From Apricaphanius iberus (taxonomy: Eukaryota > Chordata > Actinopteri > Cyprinodontiformes > Aphaniidae), in contig JAPXFQ010002640.1 of assembly GCA_028564705.1 (NCBI GenBank), positions 1,116,001 to 1,180,000 of the forward strand: a DNA stretch of 64,000 nucleotides, written 5' to 3'. A program made the position numbers and the translations under genes. A model generated the notes under the pieces. The model saw only the letters and a program-made list of their open reading frames with translations, had not been told where the DNA came from and made no database searches. Positions 21,377-33,559 of the stretch are shown piece after piece; the first letter of the stretch is position 1, and every line of letters begins with the position of its first letter.

Positions 21377-21705
21377 AACACACAAAATGAAGAGTATATA
21401 TATATATATACACACAACGAAAAGACTGGACCAATATCAATCAAGCTGTTCAGTTCTACCTATCAATTTAATGACCTTTTAATTGGTTTTAACACGACTG
21501 TCTAACTTTCTATTTTTAGCTGGTTTGGCTTTTGCATTACTTGATGAAGTGGACGGAAGTATATTTTATTCCATTGTGCCAATCAGCTCAATCACAGAAT
21601 AGGTACTCTCAGTGAGTATGCTGGACATTTTGTGTGTTTCCTGGATCTTCAATATATGGGTTCCAGACACCAGGGGCTCAGGGATCCTAGTTTGAGGAAC
21701 AACAA
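21087..21705. mobile_element. hAT-like non-autonomous element containing (TA)n
   Basis: Left end AAGAGTTCTTAAACTTTTGG and right end CCTAGTTTGAGGAACAACAA are imperfect inverted repeats of the hAT GTTCTCAAACT type. Target duplications CTTATGGC (21079-21086) and CCTATGGC (21706-21713) differ at one base. A long TA microsatellite has expanded inside. No coding sequence. Confidence 0.7.
21310..21369. repeat. (TA)n microsatellite
   Basis: About 60 bases of uninterrupted TA, with a shorter TA run at 21396-21410. Open frames of alternating Tyr-Ile through this tract on both strands are artefacts. Confidence 0.95.
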
Positions 21706-21713
21706 CCTATGGC

Positions 21714-23023
21714 ATCACCTATCAGCTTTGTCTTCCTATTCTTGAGATTCACCTATCTGACAGGGACAATGAGTCAATCCATAAAAAATTTATTTACTTG
21801 ACAAATGTGTTTCCTAGATGTTACTCTTTTGCACCAAGTATTGGCTACATTTTTCTTGAGCAAAATACAACTTGTTTCTCCTGTATAATACCGCTTCATG
21901 AAAGTCGTAGATAAACACCCTGATCCTGAAATCTTTGGAACCGGAAAACAATCCCTTAATTCTAGTTCTGTTTTGGTGGTGCTAGGGTATGGTGTGGTCT
22001 CTAGTGAAGGAAAGATCTGCTAGCTTTCAACTTCAGCCAACCTGGTACCATAACCTTAATAATCTCCTTACTACCTCTGGCCGAACAGTTGTTGTTTTTT
22101 TATTTTTTGTTTTTTTTTTGTCTTTGCATCCTGGCAGACACTAATGGGTTGTCTTGTGAAGTCACACAACAATGCATTATTAATTTGTAACTACATTAAC
22201 TGCTACTATGGCAGGTTTGTTCACTGAAACAGATAAGGCATAAGACTTATGTCTGCTGAGGGTAAAATTCCAACATTAATTGACTGACATTATCTGTTAG
22301 ATAAAAGATATTTGAAGGGAAACTGATTACTTATTATAAAGTTTAAACAGCAGAGATCACACTGACGCACACCTTTTTAGCTGCACAGGTATCTGTCATA
22401 AAGTGCTTCAGTGTAGCGGCCAAGAAATTGCATTGCCCCACAAAATTATTATAGTTTCATGTTTTGGCCAGCATCTACAGATGTGTTCTGAAAATCCACA
22501 AATTTCGAAATGAGGCTTGTTAATTATTAAACTTTCATTTATTTTATCATTTTGAAGTTTTCAGTAGCACAAACATCTAATGTTAACTGGAGCTAATGTG
22601 TACACAGTTGCAATGCCCTGGATTGGATATTTTATGTGTTCGTAAAGAAATTTTTAGCAATGCTAACAAAACTGTAAACTGCAGAAGCAATTTAGAATCA
22701 TTAGTTTACTCTTTCTCCAGAATCATTTACAGATCTATCCCATCTAAAAATCAAACAGTTTCAGGCTAACAGGCCATAGCTTTGTTCAAGATAATCAGAG
22801 CCTTTTTTTTTTCTTTAACTCCATTTTCTCACCGTGTTTTTGTGTCCAACCCCCCTCACAGCAGACCTGAGAAGTTTTAACCACCTTTCCAATAATCCAC
22901 TGCTTTTTGACATCTATGGGCTTTCCCTGTTCATTTCCTAGCAGTGGAATTATCTGATTCAGGTTTCGACATGAATTGCTTTGCTTGCAAGTAACAGTTT
23001 GTGTTTATAGTCTAATTTTAAAC
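21714..23023. other. intergenic sequence, nothing recognised
   Basis: AT-rich sequence with T-runs around 22095 and 22802. No exon, RNA or repeat family recognised. Confidence 0.45.
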
Positions 23024-23027
23024 TTAA

Positions 23028-23916
23028 AGGGCCTATATCATGCACAATCAAGTTTTTGGAGTTTCCAACCATCTGATTTCTCATTTTAAAAAAATCCATC
23101 AGACGGTTTTTTGGCTTAATTCATGCATGTCTGTTTAATCCTCTTGAATCCTGCTCTCTGAGCAGCTGCCTCTCCCTCTTCTAGAACACGACTAAGTGTT
23201 CAAATTGTGACATATTTTACGTCACTATGTGAAAACATGGAAGTGCTAGAGGTGTCTGCCCCGCTCCTGCAGAAAGAGCAGCCTACCTCTGGGAGAGTTA
23301 CAAACACACCCTCCCCCTTCTCAATGCTCATAGCTGCTCTGGTTTTAGCAGCAGAGTTCACTTTTTTGTTGGAATTTTACGACCGTTTGGCTGCATTGAT
23401 TACAGGACTTCTAAATAACAGCAGCTGGATCAAAGAACAAAGACGCATCATGGACTGAGAAGTAGTTATATGCTAATGCTAATGTGTGTTAGCCATTTAT
23501 CAAGCTGCTTATGTGATATTATAACAGCCTTGTGTGGTTAATTAATTGATCTGTAGCATCTCAGAATGTTCATTGAACGGGAGCAAACAACACCCACAGC
23601 TTTTTTATATACTGGGCTGAAAAAAGCTTTATTGACTCTGTTTTTTACACTAAATAAATAACTATAATAAATAAATAATAAATAACACAGTTTAATTGTG
23701 GTACTTGGTGCACTTCAAATTCACTGTTGGACTCCAGGTCAAGATGAGCCGGTTATAGAGAAACGAGCCGTTTTACTTCGTGTTCAAACATTAACTCCTG
23801 GATACAATTTAAATTTAAGGACAAATAGTATTATTTAACTCCAACTGTAACATTTTATCACATATATATGTCTATCCCAGAAGTTGAAAGCTGTAAAACA
23901 GCATGATATAGTCTCT
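23028..23916. mobile_element. TTAA-flanked non-autonomous DNA transposon, 889 bp
   Basis: Begins AGGGCCTATATCATGC and ends GCATGATATAGTCTCT: 16-base inverted repeats with two mismatches. TTAA is present on both sides (23024-23027 and 23917-23920). TTAA duplications are used by piggyBac and Kolobok elements. An 83-residue frame at 23207-23458 has no recognisable transposase motif. Related in ends to the elements at 39636 and 61922. Confidence 0.75.
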
Positions 23917-23920
23917 TTAA

Positions 23921-24672
23921 ATATTTCACAATTAAATATAATTGTAATAATTTTACAGCATGTCCCCTGTAACAAAATGAAATTGGACTTTATATTGTTT
24001 TAAGTAAAAATGATAAACTTGTTTGTGATGGAAAATAAAGCCCTGATTTAAAATGTAAATAAAACTGTGTTCATTTTATCCGGTGCAGTAGTTTTTTTCA
24101 GTTCCCCTCTGTGTGGTTTAACTCCAGAAAAATGTAGAATTTCAGTTTATTACACTGCTCCAGGTCTGAACAAAATACATAGTCCGTTACTGGCTGGGAG
24201 GAAAAAAATAAATGAGCCTCTGCTCCGATTCACGAAGCCTTTATCAATTTGATATAAAGAAACCGTGACTTTCACCTGAGGAACACACCTCAAAACTCTC
24301 CTCTCATTTCACCTGAGGTTAGTATCAGGCACGTCCTCACAGTTGCACTCCGGACCTGGGCTGGAGGTCAGCGGCTGTGAATGAAATGAAGTTACTGCTG
24401 TACACCCAAAAGCAGCAACGTTGGGTCAATAGTTTTTGCGGCTCACATCATGTCAAATAAACAGTAGTTGAAAATAGCCAACTGTACCAACAAGGAATGG
24501 AAAGTGAAACAGCAAATTGTGAAAAAAAATGTTTAGTTAATTCTATCAGATTTCATTTCAAAACCTCTTTTTCACAAAGTCAGCATTTATTTTATTATGG
24601 AGTTTTTCCAAGTGAGGGTAGTTTTTCCCCTGCCAATCAGTGTCGGAGGGTGGGGCCTGAGATGAGTTTCTA
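23921..24672. other. intergenic sequence
   Basis: No recognised gene or repeat. AT-rich at first, then a moderately GC segment around 24290-24420 that I cannot assign. Confidence 0.4.
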
Positions 24673-24678
24673 TTTCAC

Positions 24679-25254
24679 AGTCAGTACGTTTATATACACA
24701 TCTAAATCAAGCTTTTTGGAGTAATCAGACTAAGGGCTTGCTACCTGCAGCGAGCTGAGTCCCAGTTTACGTCTATCAGAAAATCGAATTATTAAATGAA
24801 GTACGTTCTACTCCCCAACAGTAGATGGCGACACACGCCACCCCCTGTTAGCCTAATAGCGGTTAGCTCCAAGCTGCCTTCAGGCAGTAAACTGAGGATG
24901 GCGGGAGAGAAACAGATATCCACAGTAACAACGCATCATCTCTTCATAAGACCACATATGCACTGATTGGCTGCTTATGTTTCTCTTACATGCCTCTTAT
25001 AGCACTACTGTTGTTATTGCTCGCATTTCCGGCTCTCGTAACTTCCTGAGGAGGTGCGCAAGTGCAGGCATCAGTATTGGATCTGGTTGCAGAGAAGTCC
25101 AATTCAATCGCATTATCCAGCTAGAGAAGCCGAGCTTCTGAAAGCCGAGCTTCCAGTTTGGTTCGACTCCAGCCGGACTAAGGGGTATGCATGCATTTTA
25201 AGTCGGAATAAAGCAATAATTCAAATTTCTCTTGCTGCATGTAAGTGTACTGAG
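24679..25254. mobile_element. DNA transposon relic, 576 bp
   Basis: Left end AGTCAGTACGTTTATATACA and right end GCATGTAAGTGTACTGAG are degenerate inverted repeats of the fish CAGTACGTTTACATGCA terminus. TTTCAC occurs on both sides (24673-24678 and 25255-25260). The interior includes AGTAGATGGCGACACACGCC, a common fish repeat motif. No intact coding region. Confidence 0.55.
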
Positions 25255-25260
25255 TTTCAC

Positions 25261-26219
25261 TGAACCTCATATGTTGTATTCGTCTATTGTTTATCCATGT
25301 AGATAGTCATTTCACAAGGTTTTATTTCTTTATTTAATTTTGAGCAATTTGGTGTTCCATAATGGAAAGCCCAATGCAGCAAAATTTCCAATAAATAAAG
25401 ACGTCCCAAAATTGATGAACTGATCCATTTCAATTTCTTGAAGTTATATCAATATTTTATCTCAATAGTATGTGCTAAAGATATCATAAATATATTTTAT
25501 CTCTTGACTTAAAAAAATCTAAATTTCTCAGAGGGGTTAACACTAAAAATAATGTTAGCCCCGTTGAGCTGGTTTGATCTTTAAAGCTGTCTGCAGCTAC
25601 GTTGCTGTGGACATTAGCCAGTCAGATATAAGGGTTATTAATCTTTGATCAACACAGCCCAGCAGCAACGTCTCAACAGCAACATTTTGCACGGTTCCCA
25701 ACTGATGACTTTGATATATCATGTTGCTGTTCTCTATCACTTAGTTATTGTTATTTAGGATGATACGCTATAAGTTAAATTGTTGTAAGCTGTATTAAAA
25801 TATCGCTCTATGTGCCCCTTTTTTAACTTTGAACCCCTTAACCCTCTACACGTCTTATCAAGGCCTGATGGACAGAGGGACCCCGCCATTTAAGTTGCTC
25901 TGACTGTTGTATCAGTTCACTGTTTGGCATTTTTGCTGCAAAATAATCTAATATACAGATGACTAAGGCTTTTGTCCAGTTTAGTGCTGTTTTAATGGAA
26001 AACCGATCAATGTATGTTGTGTTTGTAGTTCATGAAGACAAAGTGTCCCAAAAGTGTTGTAAAAGTACCCAAGGTAGTACGTTTGCTGCCATTTTTGGTC
26101 TTTGGGTGTCAACCATTCATAACATGAAGCAAAACAAATTAACAGCAGCCAATAGCGTCTTAAAATATTAGTTTCTCAAGAAGAAAACACAAAACACAAA
26201 AAAAGACCAATAGTCTTTG
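25261..26219. other. intergenic sequence, nothing recognised
   Basis: AT-rich. No exons, RNAs or named repeats. Confidence 0.4.
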
Positions 26220-26412
26220 ATTCAATTCAAATAAATTCAATGCATTGTAATTAGTGGCAATACACAACAAATGTCATCTCTACACACTTTATAAGAAAAT
26301 CCATGTCAATTCAATTGTACATACATCCCAAACAAATATTCAGTTCATTTTTCCAATCATTTAAAAAGTTTTCTATGTAAGAAATCCCAGCAAATTGCAT
26401 TGAGTCATCAAT
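26220..26412 (-). mobile_element. L2-type LINE 3' UTR fragment
   Basis: The reverse complement contains the order seen at the 3' end of the copy near 61550-61670: GACTCAATGCAATTTGCTGG, then TTACATAGAAAACTTTTTAA and GATGACATTTGTTGT. Only the 3' UTR is present. Confidence 0.6.
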
Positions 26413-26429
26413 GTGACGTTGTGCCAGGA

Positions 26430-26918
26430 TCATGCAGACTCCAACCACAGACACCAAGCCCGATCCCGGCCACAATGACCTGCTTCCTCATCACCAGTTC
26501 CTTCGCTATGGGTTCCCTATTGGGATCAGTAGACGTTTAGGATTTTTTTATTGTTGTTTCATCCCGCCGTCCTGGAGCCCCTCCTCCCACCATGCTCTGA
26601 AGTTCATGGTCTGTGTGGCAGGTGGCGCACATTTGAGGTGGGGGGTACTGTCACGGTACGACTTCCTCTCTTGCTACGTCATTCCCTGTCTCCCTGTGTT
26701 TATCTGTTAATTATCATCAGCTGTTTCCTGTCTTCCCTGATTAGCCTTCCATTAGTTTCTTAACCATTCATATCCTCCCTGTATTCCCAGTCCTATGCCA
26801 GTCAATCACCAATCCTCCCTGCTTGTCGTCTTGTCAGTTCTGGACCTAATAATATTAAATGGAAAATAATTATTCAAAACAGCTCTCTGCACTTTGGTCC
26901 GTCCATAAACACATGACA
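26430..26918 (+). mobile_element. Gypsy-type LTR retrotransposon 3' end with LTR
   Basis: A polypurine tract (GAGGTGGGGGG, about 26635-26645) comes just before TGTCACGGTAC at 26649, the start of a fish Gypsy-type LTR. The LTR ends ...CACATGACA at 26918 (270 bases, TG...CA). About 220 bases of internal 3' sequence precede it. No gag, pol or env coding sequence remains. No 5-base target duplication could be tested because the 5' LTR is absent. Confidence 0.6.
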
Positions 26919-29284
26919 ATATTAGCATTTTATATATTTAAACCTAAACAAACATGTTTACTAATAGAGGCTGAACCAGACTACTTGTGTGAAACATTTT
27001 ACAGTGAAACAAACTGTAATAATGGAAAATAAACAGTTTATGACTGTAACTTTGACTATGTTTTAAACAAAGGACAGTCATGTTTGAGTTTGAGATCAGA
27101 GTTGGTGAGAAACATTAGACACTCCCGCTTGTAATTTAAACTAAATTGGACCATGTTGCTTATGTTTGGGATGCATAACTCAACCTCACATGACATGAAA
27201 AGCCAATGCAAAGAACATATTTTTTCTGTTTGTTTTTTTTAACTCCTACTTGAAACTGCTCTCACACTCAGAGCTCTCTTATGTGTTCTGATATATTCCT
27301 TTTGTAACAACTTTGTTTGCTCGGACTGTCAAGGGGTTGGAAATCATAGGGACCTGCTGCATCTGACTAGGTATGTTACTTTTTCTTGATCTTACAGTGT
27401 TGCTTTTTCTTCCATGAAAAAAAAAAAAAATCAATGGACAATCTGAAAAAACAAATTTCAATGCTTTATGAGACTACTCCTAAATGCTCAAACAATGTCA
27501 TATCTAAAAATGCAACAATAGTAGTATTAGTATTTATTGTTTTTTGACACATAATTAACTGCTTAAAGTTAGCTTTATGTTTAACAAACCATTTTGATGC
27601 ACTTGCCTCTAAACCAGGCGATAGAAAACCCAATGAGACCTGACAGTGAGCGGACTGTGCACAGAAAGTTGTGTGTGGTGCCAACTCTGAGGGCAAGGAC
27701 CCAAGGAAGTGTGCATACTTCCTGTAGTGTAATGTATACATATCCTGCAAGGCTGCAGTTCAACAGCCCCTTACCTCAGTACACGTGAACCTTAATTAGC
27801 AAACAGTTCTCTGAAGTGTCATTGAGTTGCTGCACATTGTGAGACTCTTTCTGTTTGTACAGGGTTATATCACTGTTTGCTCAAAGCGCTGCCTCATATT
27901 GACATAGTCAACTCTCTCCCGCAGATGCAATGACAGAAAGTTTGGTTTGTTCTTATTTAAATGTAATTCACATATCATCAGGTCGCATGTTGTGACAGAT
28001 GAGGAGTCTATGATGAAGAATTCAGACTGATATGTCCTGATGTAAAATGTTTTCTTGGAGAATGCATGAATTCAGAGCTCCCACTGTATGAGCTTAAATC
28101 TAAGCCAAAATAATAATGTGATTTCTGTGTCTGCCAGTTGAGCAAAGGTTACTGTGTTGCCTAAGAAAACCTGTTTGCATTAGTCACGCCATGCAGCCTG
28201 AGAGAAACACACCAAAGAGCCATTAATCATGATTTTCAAGGAAAGCTTTTCCCAAGAGGCTGTGCTATATTTGAATTGGCTCTACTCTCAGCGGAGGGTC
28301 CCTGGCAGTGTGCGAATATGTATCTAAATCATCTACCCTGGCCTTGTCAGTGCACCCGAAAAATATTTTTCCACTCCTATATTGGAGACATGCGACTAAA
28401 AAAAGGGCTAGTTTCCGCCTCTGTTTCTTATATAAGCTCAGTGAACTCCTCATTGTTTGTTCATTTGTTGAAAGAGGACAGCTGACCCTGCAGATTTGAA
28501 TTATTAAAGTGAATCCTATTTAGTCTTTTCTGGGGTTTTTCTTTTCCGCCCTGAAATATATGAAAGCAGCTGGGAGTGTTCCCAAGTGTTTGACATAAAG
28601 CCTTTTGTAGCAAAAAAGAGGTGACATTAATACTGCTCTATAGTCTTAAACAAACGTTAGTGGATGTTGCATATTGCTCAGCATACATCTGAGCTTCAGT
28701 GTGCTGCAATCAAGCAGCGGGATAAAGTAGTCCTGCAGAGAGAGAGAGCCTAGACCCAAATAATTATTACAGCTTTATCCTGAGGAGTGAGATTGTGTAA
28801 CTGACCTAAATAAAAACTTCTTATGAAATGTGTCGGTTTAGTGTTCTTGATGCCAAATCTCTATATTAAGAACTTTAATCTTTTTCAGTGTCAGTACGAA
28901 TCCTTATGTTTCTGGAAGTTACTACTTTATAAGTAAAATAAAATAAATAAATAATGTGAACATTTTGAGCATTGACTTAATACTGGTAAAAGGAGCTTAG
29001 AATTGTGTTCCAAAGCTGTTTGTAGATTTGCTCCATGGAGCAAATCCTGCTAAATATGTATATGAATGTAACAAATATTTCTATTTCAACATCCCTCCTC
29101 GAATGAAAGATCCGTGGAACTCTTTTTTGTGGGTAGTTGACTGTAATGAGGTCAAAAACAAAAAAAGACTCCAAGAGGATTATCCTCTATTCTCTGAATG
29201 CTGTAATGGACACCAATCTGTCATTCCCAGGAGCAGTTTAAAATACCTCGTTTTTATCGACCTTAAAAAAGGTGGACTTTTCCC
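26919..29284. other. intergenic sequence, possibly single-copy
   Basis: 2.4 kb in which I recognise no repeat family or exon. 27800-28600 looks more complex and less AT-biased than its surroundings and could hold a conserved non-coding element, but nothing in the sequence alone proves it. Confidence 0.35.
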
Positions 29285-29405
29285 TTTCTGTTGGGGGTCA
29301 GTCTGAGAAGTCAACAAGGGGAATTCAAGTATCTTGGTATCTTCTTCACGAGTGGCTGTAGGATGGAATGGGTGATGGATGGGCCTGCAGTGTGGTGGGC
29401 AATGG
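29285..29405 (+). mobile_element. LINE reverse-transcriptase fragment (EFKYLG type)
   Basis: The frame through 29320-29400 reads QGEFKYLGIFFTSGCRMEWV, matching the EEFKYLGVLFTSEGKMEREI block near the end of a fish LINE polyprotein. This is probably the same family whose 3' tail is at 3150-3335. Only about 40 residues survive. Confidence 0.55.
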
Positions 29406-29769
29406 TCCGGTCTCTCGAGATGAAACTGTTTTTTTGTTTGTTTATTTTTTACGTATGTTCATCCTCTTCTTTTATTTTATTTTATATATTTATTTAATTT
29501 ATCATCAGGAAAATTTTAAAACAATTGGGCGTGACTCAGTTCAAAACAGTTTTTCAGCAGGTTCCTGTTCTGCTGAACAGATAACTTAATGATAAATATA
29601 GAGACAAAACAGTCATACGGGCACATACAGTATTAAGAGAAGCATCATGAGGGGAAGTTATGAAGGTGCTATCTTTAGTGGTTACAGGTGTAACTGTCCA
29701 TTAAATGAAGATCACATTTTCAGTCTTACTGACCTCAATCTCCTTCTTTTCTGGATGTTGCCATGTTAA
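29406..29769. other. intergenic sequence
   Basis: T-rich stretch (29430-29500) followed by unassigned sequence. Confidence 0.4.
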
Positions 29770-30165
29770 GTCCTCTGCAGAAAATGGCAGGAAGTGACAA
29801 TGACAAATTACTTTCGAATGAGATTCTTGTTGCAAAAATAATGTTGGAAAAATAATTCGAAAAGACTGATGATGATGGCAATGTAGAGTTTGTTGTCCTC
29901 TCTAAACAGTTTGAAAATATCTGCACGGATATAAGAATGCCTTTCCTCAGCTCCATCGCATGTGTGCGACCTCCCTTGTTATTGTAATATCATCTGCATC
30001 GTGTGAGAGCTCTTTCTCCACTTTGTCTCGCGTTCTTACCCCCTTCCGCCACACTATGCTAAATGAGAGGGGGGAAAAATGTAGTTATTCCGGCTCATGA
30101 GAAGGCCATAACAATGGGCCTAGATATGGACGCATTTGTTAGGACTTTTGCACACAAAAAACAGA
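29770..30165 (+). pseudogene. hAT transposase C-terminal relic
   Basis: In interrupted frames the translation reads NEILVAKIMLEK, FVVLSKQFENICTDIRMPFL, then (about 29970-30060) SASCESSFSTLSRVLTPFRH and TMLNER, then VVIPAHEKAITMGLDMDAFV. The SASCExSFSxL block with following TMxxER is the hAT dimerisation domain of transposases and domesticated ZMYM/ZBED-type proteins. At least two frame changes and a stop show it is dead. A-rich degenerate sequence (30190-30300) follows. Confidence 0.65.
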
Positions 30166-30407
30166 CGGATGCTATAGTGACTGATATAAACTATAAAGAA
30201 ATAAAAACAAGAAATACAAAAAAAAATAAAAACAACAAATACACAAAAGATAAAAATGACAAATACACAATAAAATCAAAACGACAAATATACAATAGAT
30301 AGTTTGCGCGGCAGTCGATCAGTGTTCATTCTGCACATTTGGCCTTGCCACTGCAGCCTCAAATATTTATTTAATTCAGATTTAATTTCCGATTGTGCTG
30401 CTTCTTA

Positions 30408-31151
30408 GGGTGCATTCACGCCAGCCCTGTTTAAAACGCTTGAAACAAATTCTAGTTTTTTTGCCCAGGAAGTGAAAGGGCAATCGAACTCTGATTCGGA
30501 CCAAAAAAAATGAACTCTAGTCTGCCTAAAAACGTCAGTCTCAGTTCGATTTCATGTGTGAATGGTAGACTGACCAGGGTTGCACCAAAAGCAGGAAGCG
30601 GACTATTTTAAAGGGCATGCTGGGTAAATAGAATCTAAACAAGCGCTAATGCTGGAGAGATAAATGCCGGATTGTGCGCATACCTTGTTCAACGTCTGAA
30701 TAAGGAGAACATCTGGGTGGGAAGTTGTATTCAGGCGGTGCTACTCATAGCACACCCTCTGATATGGAGCCATCTCAGCTGTCTTGTATAAAAACAACAT
30801 TCTCCATAGTCCTCAGCCTCATTGTATGTTCATCCAGAGTTACTGCTGCAGTATTATCTGGCACATTTGCAAAACACAACAGATCAATCCTAAAACCGCT
30901 ACAATCTGCTGCTCCTATACGTTTGTTTACATTTCACTGTACTGGACGTTTTCCCCCTTGGCATGAGGAAGCACAGCTCTACAACAGCACCACCAGTGGT
31001 GGAGAGGTGAAAATGTTGCTCAAAGCTCTAAACTTTCTGATAATAAAAAAGCCAGTGTGAATGCAAACCGCACCAGCTAAAAGGAGCAACATTGCTGCAA
31101 CTTTTGGTCCCCATTTGAACCGAGTCTACCGGACTATGTGAATGCAGCCAC
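30408..31151. mobile_element. MITE with GGGTGCATTCAC termini
   Basis: Left end GGGTGCATTCACGCCAGCCC and right end GTGAATGCAGCC are inverted repeats (11 of 12 at the tips). The interior has typical motifs of this fish element (AACTCTGATTCGGACC, TTCGATTTCATGTGTGAATG). No convincing target duplication was found. The 111-residue frame at 30725-31060 shows no known domain. Confidence 0.5.
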
Positions 31152-31274
31152 ATTTTTGTCATCTAGACAGACTTGGTGGATCTGACATTGCATTTTACAA
31201 ATAAGAAATGAAGACTCAGAAAAAGCAGCAGATCGCAGATCTAAAGAGAAGCCAGGTAGGATATCGGCTCAAGT

Positions 31275-31660
31275 GTTAGTTCTTCTCGTTAGCGGTGGGT
31301 TGCCAGTTCGAAGGCTTGCTCCGTCCACCTCGGTCATTGTTTCTTGGGCAATACACTTCACCCACCTGGGGGTGGTCAAAGGGTCAGGTGCGATTACAGT
31401 GCAAAATGGCCTTTACTTTATTTGTATGGCACCTAGTCCCTATTGATGCTACGGAGGTGCTTCACAAATTCAGTCATTCAGTCATTCAAACACACATTCC
31501 CACACTGGTGATGGACAGAAACGACACACTGGTGCCTCCACCAATAAGCTGGTGGATGAAGTTGCTCAAAGACACAACAAAAGAGACCAACACATGGGCT
31601 CGAACTGGCAACCCGCTGATTACAAGATGAACTCCTTACCCCTGAGCTATACAGTCACCC
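31275..31660. repeat. tRNA-related SINE-like fish repeat
   Basis: GGTTGCCAGTTCGAAGGC resembles a Pol III B box. It is followed by TTTCTTGGGCAATACACTTC, the conserved body of a fish tRNA-derived repeat. The second half (31500-31640) holds the reverse-type segment GGGCTCGAACTGGCAACC and ATTACAAGATGAACTCCTTA. Probably two related copies head to head. Confidence 0.5.
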
Positions 31661-31699
31661 CTGTATCTTACCACCACTATACCACGTGAGTGTGTGTGT

Positions 31700-33000
31700 G
31701 AATGGGTGATGACCTGATGTTGTGTAAATGTGGTCCTCTTACTGAAAAAGCGTTAGACAAATGCACGCCGTTTATCATTGCATTAGACAAAATGATATCA
31801 GATACCTTATGAATCATCATCAGTAAAAACATCAGTGCTGTTTGCCGACATGGTCAACAGAGGTTAGTGTAAAATGTAAGGTGAATTGGGCAAGAACTGT
31901 TATAATTACAATAATAAGACTGCAAATGAATAGCCGGGATCAAGTTTCCTCCAAATGGGTGGGGGGGACCTTTACAGATCTGGTAATAGGCTTGGTTATT
32001 CAGAGGAAACTCAGAGAACAGCTGCTGCTACTTCTTTGCATTGTAAATATTCAGCAGAGTTGGGAGGAGGCCTCAGAGAGGGCAGGACCCAATGGACTTT
32101 GAACCCAAAATAAGGTTATTATATAGAGAGATAAATATAGTTAAAGGTATAGAGGAGGATTTGTATGCATTTCAGGCAAGAACTACCCTCTCATCCCGTG
32201 AAAGTTGCCATAAAGACGTAGATAACTTATTAGCAGTAATCTGAAATGCATTTCACCAAATAACGCGGTGGTTTCTTTTAGGGACTGTCGTTAAATTTCC
32301 ACATGACAGAAAATAAATTAATAACTGTGCAAACTCCGGCCAAAGTAACCCCAAACTTTAGCCCACCTGTCGAGCAGAAACTTGGCGATGGAGGAATCAG
32401 TGGCGAGCCTGACCTGTGCTGTCTGTCACTCTTGTCTTGTTTCTCTATTCTGAGCCCTTTGTCTTCTTCTCATACACCTCAGAGACACTTTTTCTCTCAC
32501 GACTCACAGCTATTTTAAAACAACTCGGTGAGACCTTTGAGGCAGAATGAATGGATAATTGCGTAGCGCTACAGATAAACATATGACAGTGCGCATATTA
32601 GGATGATTGACAATTAGGAGGACCAATAGTGCAGATGATCCACCCGGAAGAAAAATATCCTCCTATTTTTGGAAGTAAAAGATTATAGCTGACTCACCTA
32701 GACATCATAGCAGCCTGAAATAAAGCATACTGTTAGGTATTTTCTTTTTACAGAGAACAAAACATTCAGAGGTTGACTGCTCTCAGCTTTAAAAAAAGAC
32801 TGTTATTGTTAGTGACTGTTAGTCCCCCTATACAATTTAGAATAGACAGAAAATAGTGTCTGGTATTAATAATTTGTTGCTTTTAAAGGAACTGTTGCCT
32901 GTAGTTCTAATTAATAAATCAAAACTTGATATTAATCAATAATTTTATTACTATTAAAATATTGGCCAAATCTATTCGTAGTTATGAAAACCAGTCATAA
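31700..33000. other. intergenic sequence, nothing recognised
   Basis: No exon or named repeat family. Frames up to 86 residues show no motif. Confidence 0.4.
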
Positions 33001-33009
33001 CTGTATCCT

Positions 33010-33440
33010 AGTGCCCCTTTTACACAATGGTCGGCTTGGCCAGGGTCGTGTTGGGTCAGCCTGGACCAGGATTGTCTGATGTGTTTCTATTGTCATCTCA
33101 GGAACGCAACAGTGGGCGTGGACATGAGCAAACTCTGAGCAACAAAAGTTTGAGTGAAAATCAGTCATTACTCACTGTTTTCCACTGCTACAGATGTCGA
33201 TGCTGCAGCCAGTATCTAGCCAACTCTCAGCCTCGTTGTTCTCTGACCTTTCACCATAAATGCCGTGCATTTCTGCAAAGCACTTCCATTGCTTGCAGTT
33301 TGCCACACTCTGGTTATTGCGGTCATTTTGATCACTTCAAATGAACATTGCCAGGCCAATAAGTGGCGAAAAAAGTAGGGGAGGACTCCACCTAGTCCAG
33401 GCCGAGCTGACCCTAGCAGAAAAAGGAAGTGCGTGTCACA
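33010..33440. mobile_element. MITE of the GTGCCCCTTTTACAC family
   Basis: Left end TAGTGCCCCTTTTACACAAT and a right end with GGCCGAGCTGACCCTAGCAG are the same termini as the copy at 45834-46204. No transposase. The right border is uncertain. Confidence 0.45.
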
Positions 33441-33559
33441 ACACCGGGAAGGTGTCAATAAAGCCTAGTCAGCTGGGCATCAGGCAGGTCTTAGACTGAG
33501 CTCTCAGCTCTGTACAGACAGTACAGTTAATGGATCCCTCATAGCCCATCTAGTACACT

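Noticed and set aside
21207..21505. Several overlapping Tyr-Ile-rich open frames on both strands
   Set aside because: Produced entirely by the TA microsatellite.
26432..26763. Two overlapping frames over the LTR region
   Set aside because: They cross the polypurine tract and LTR start and match no Gypsy protein.
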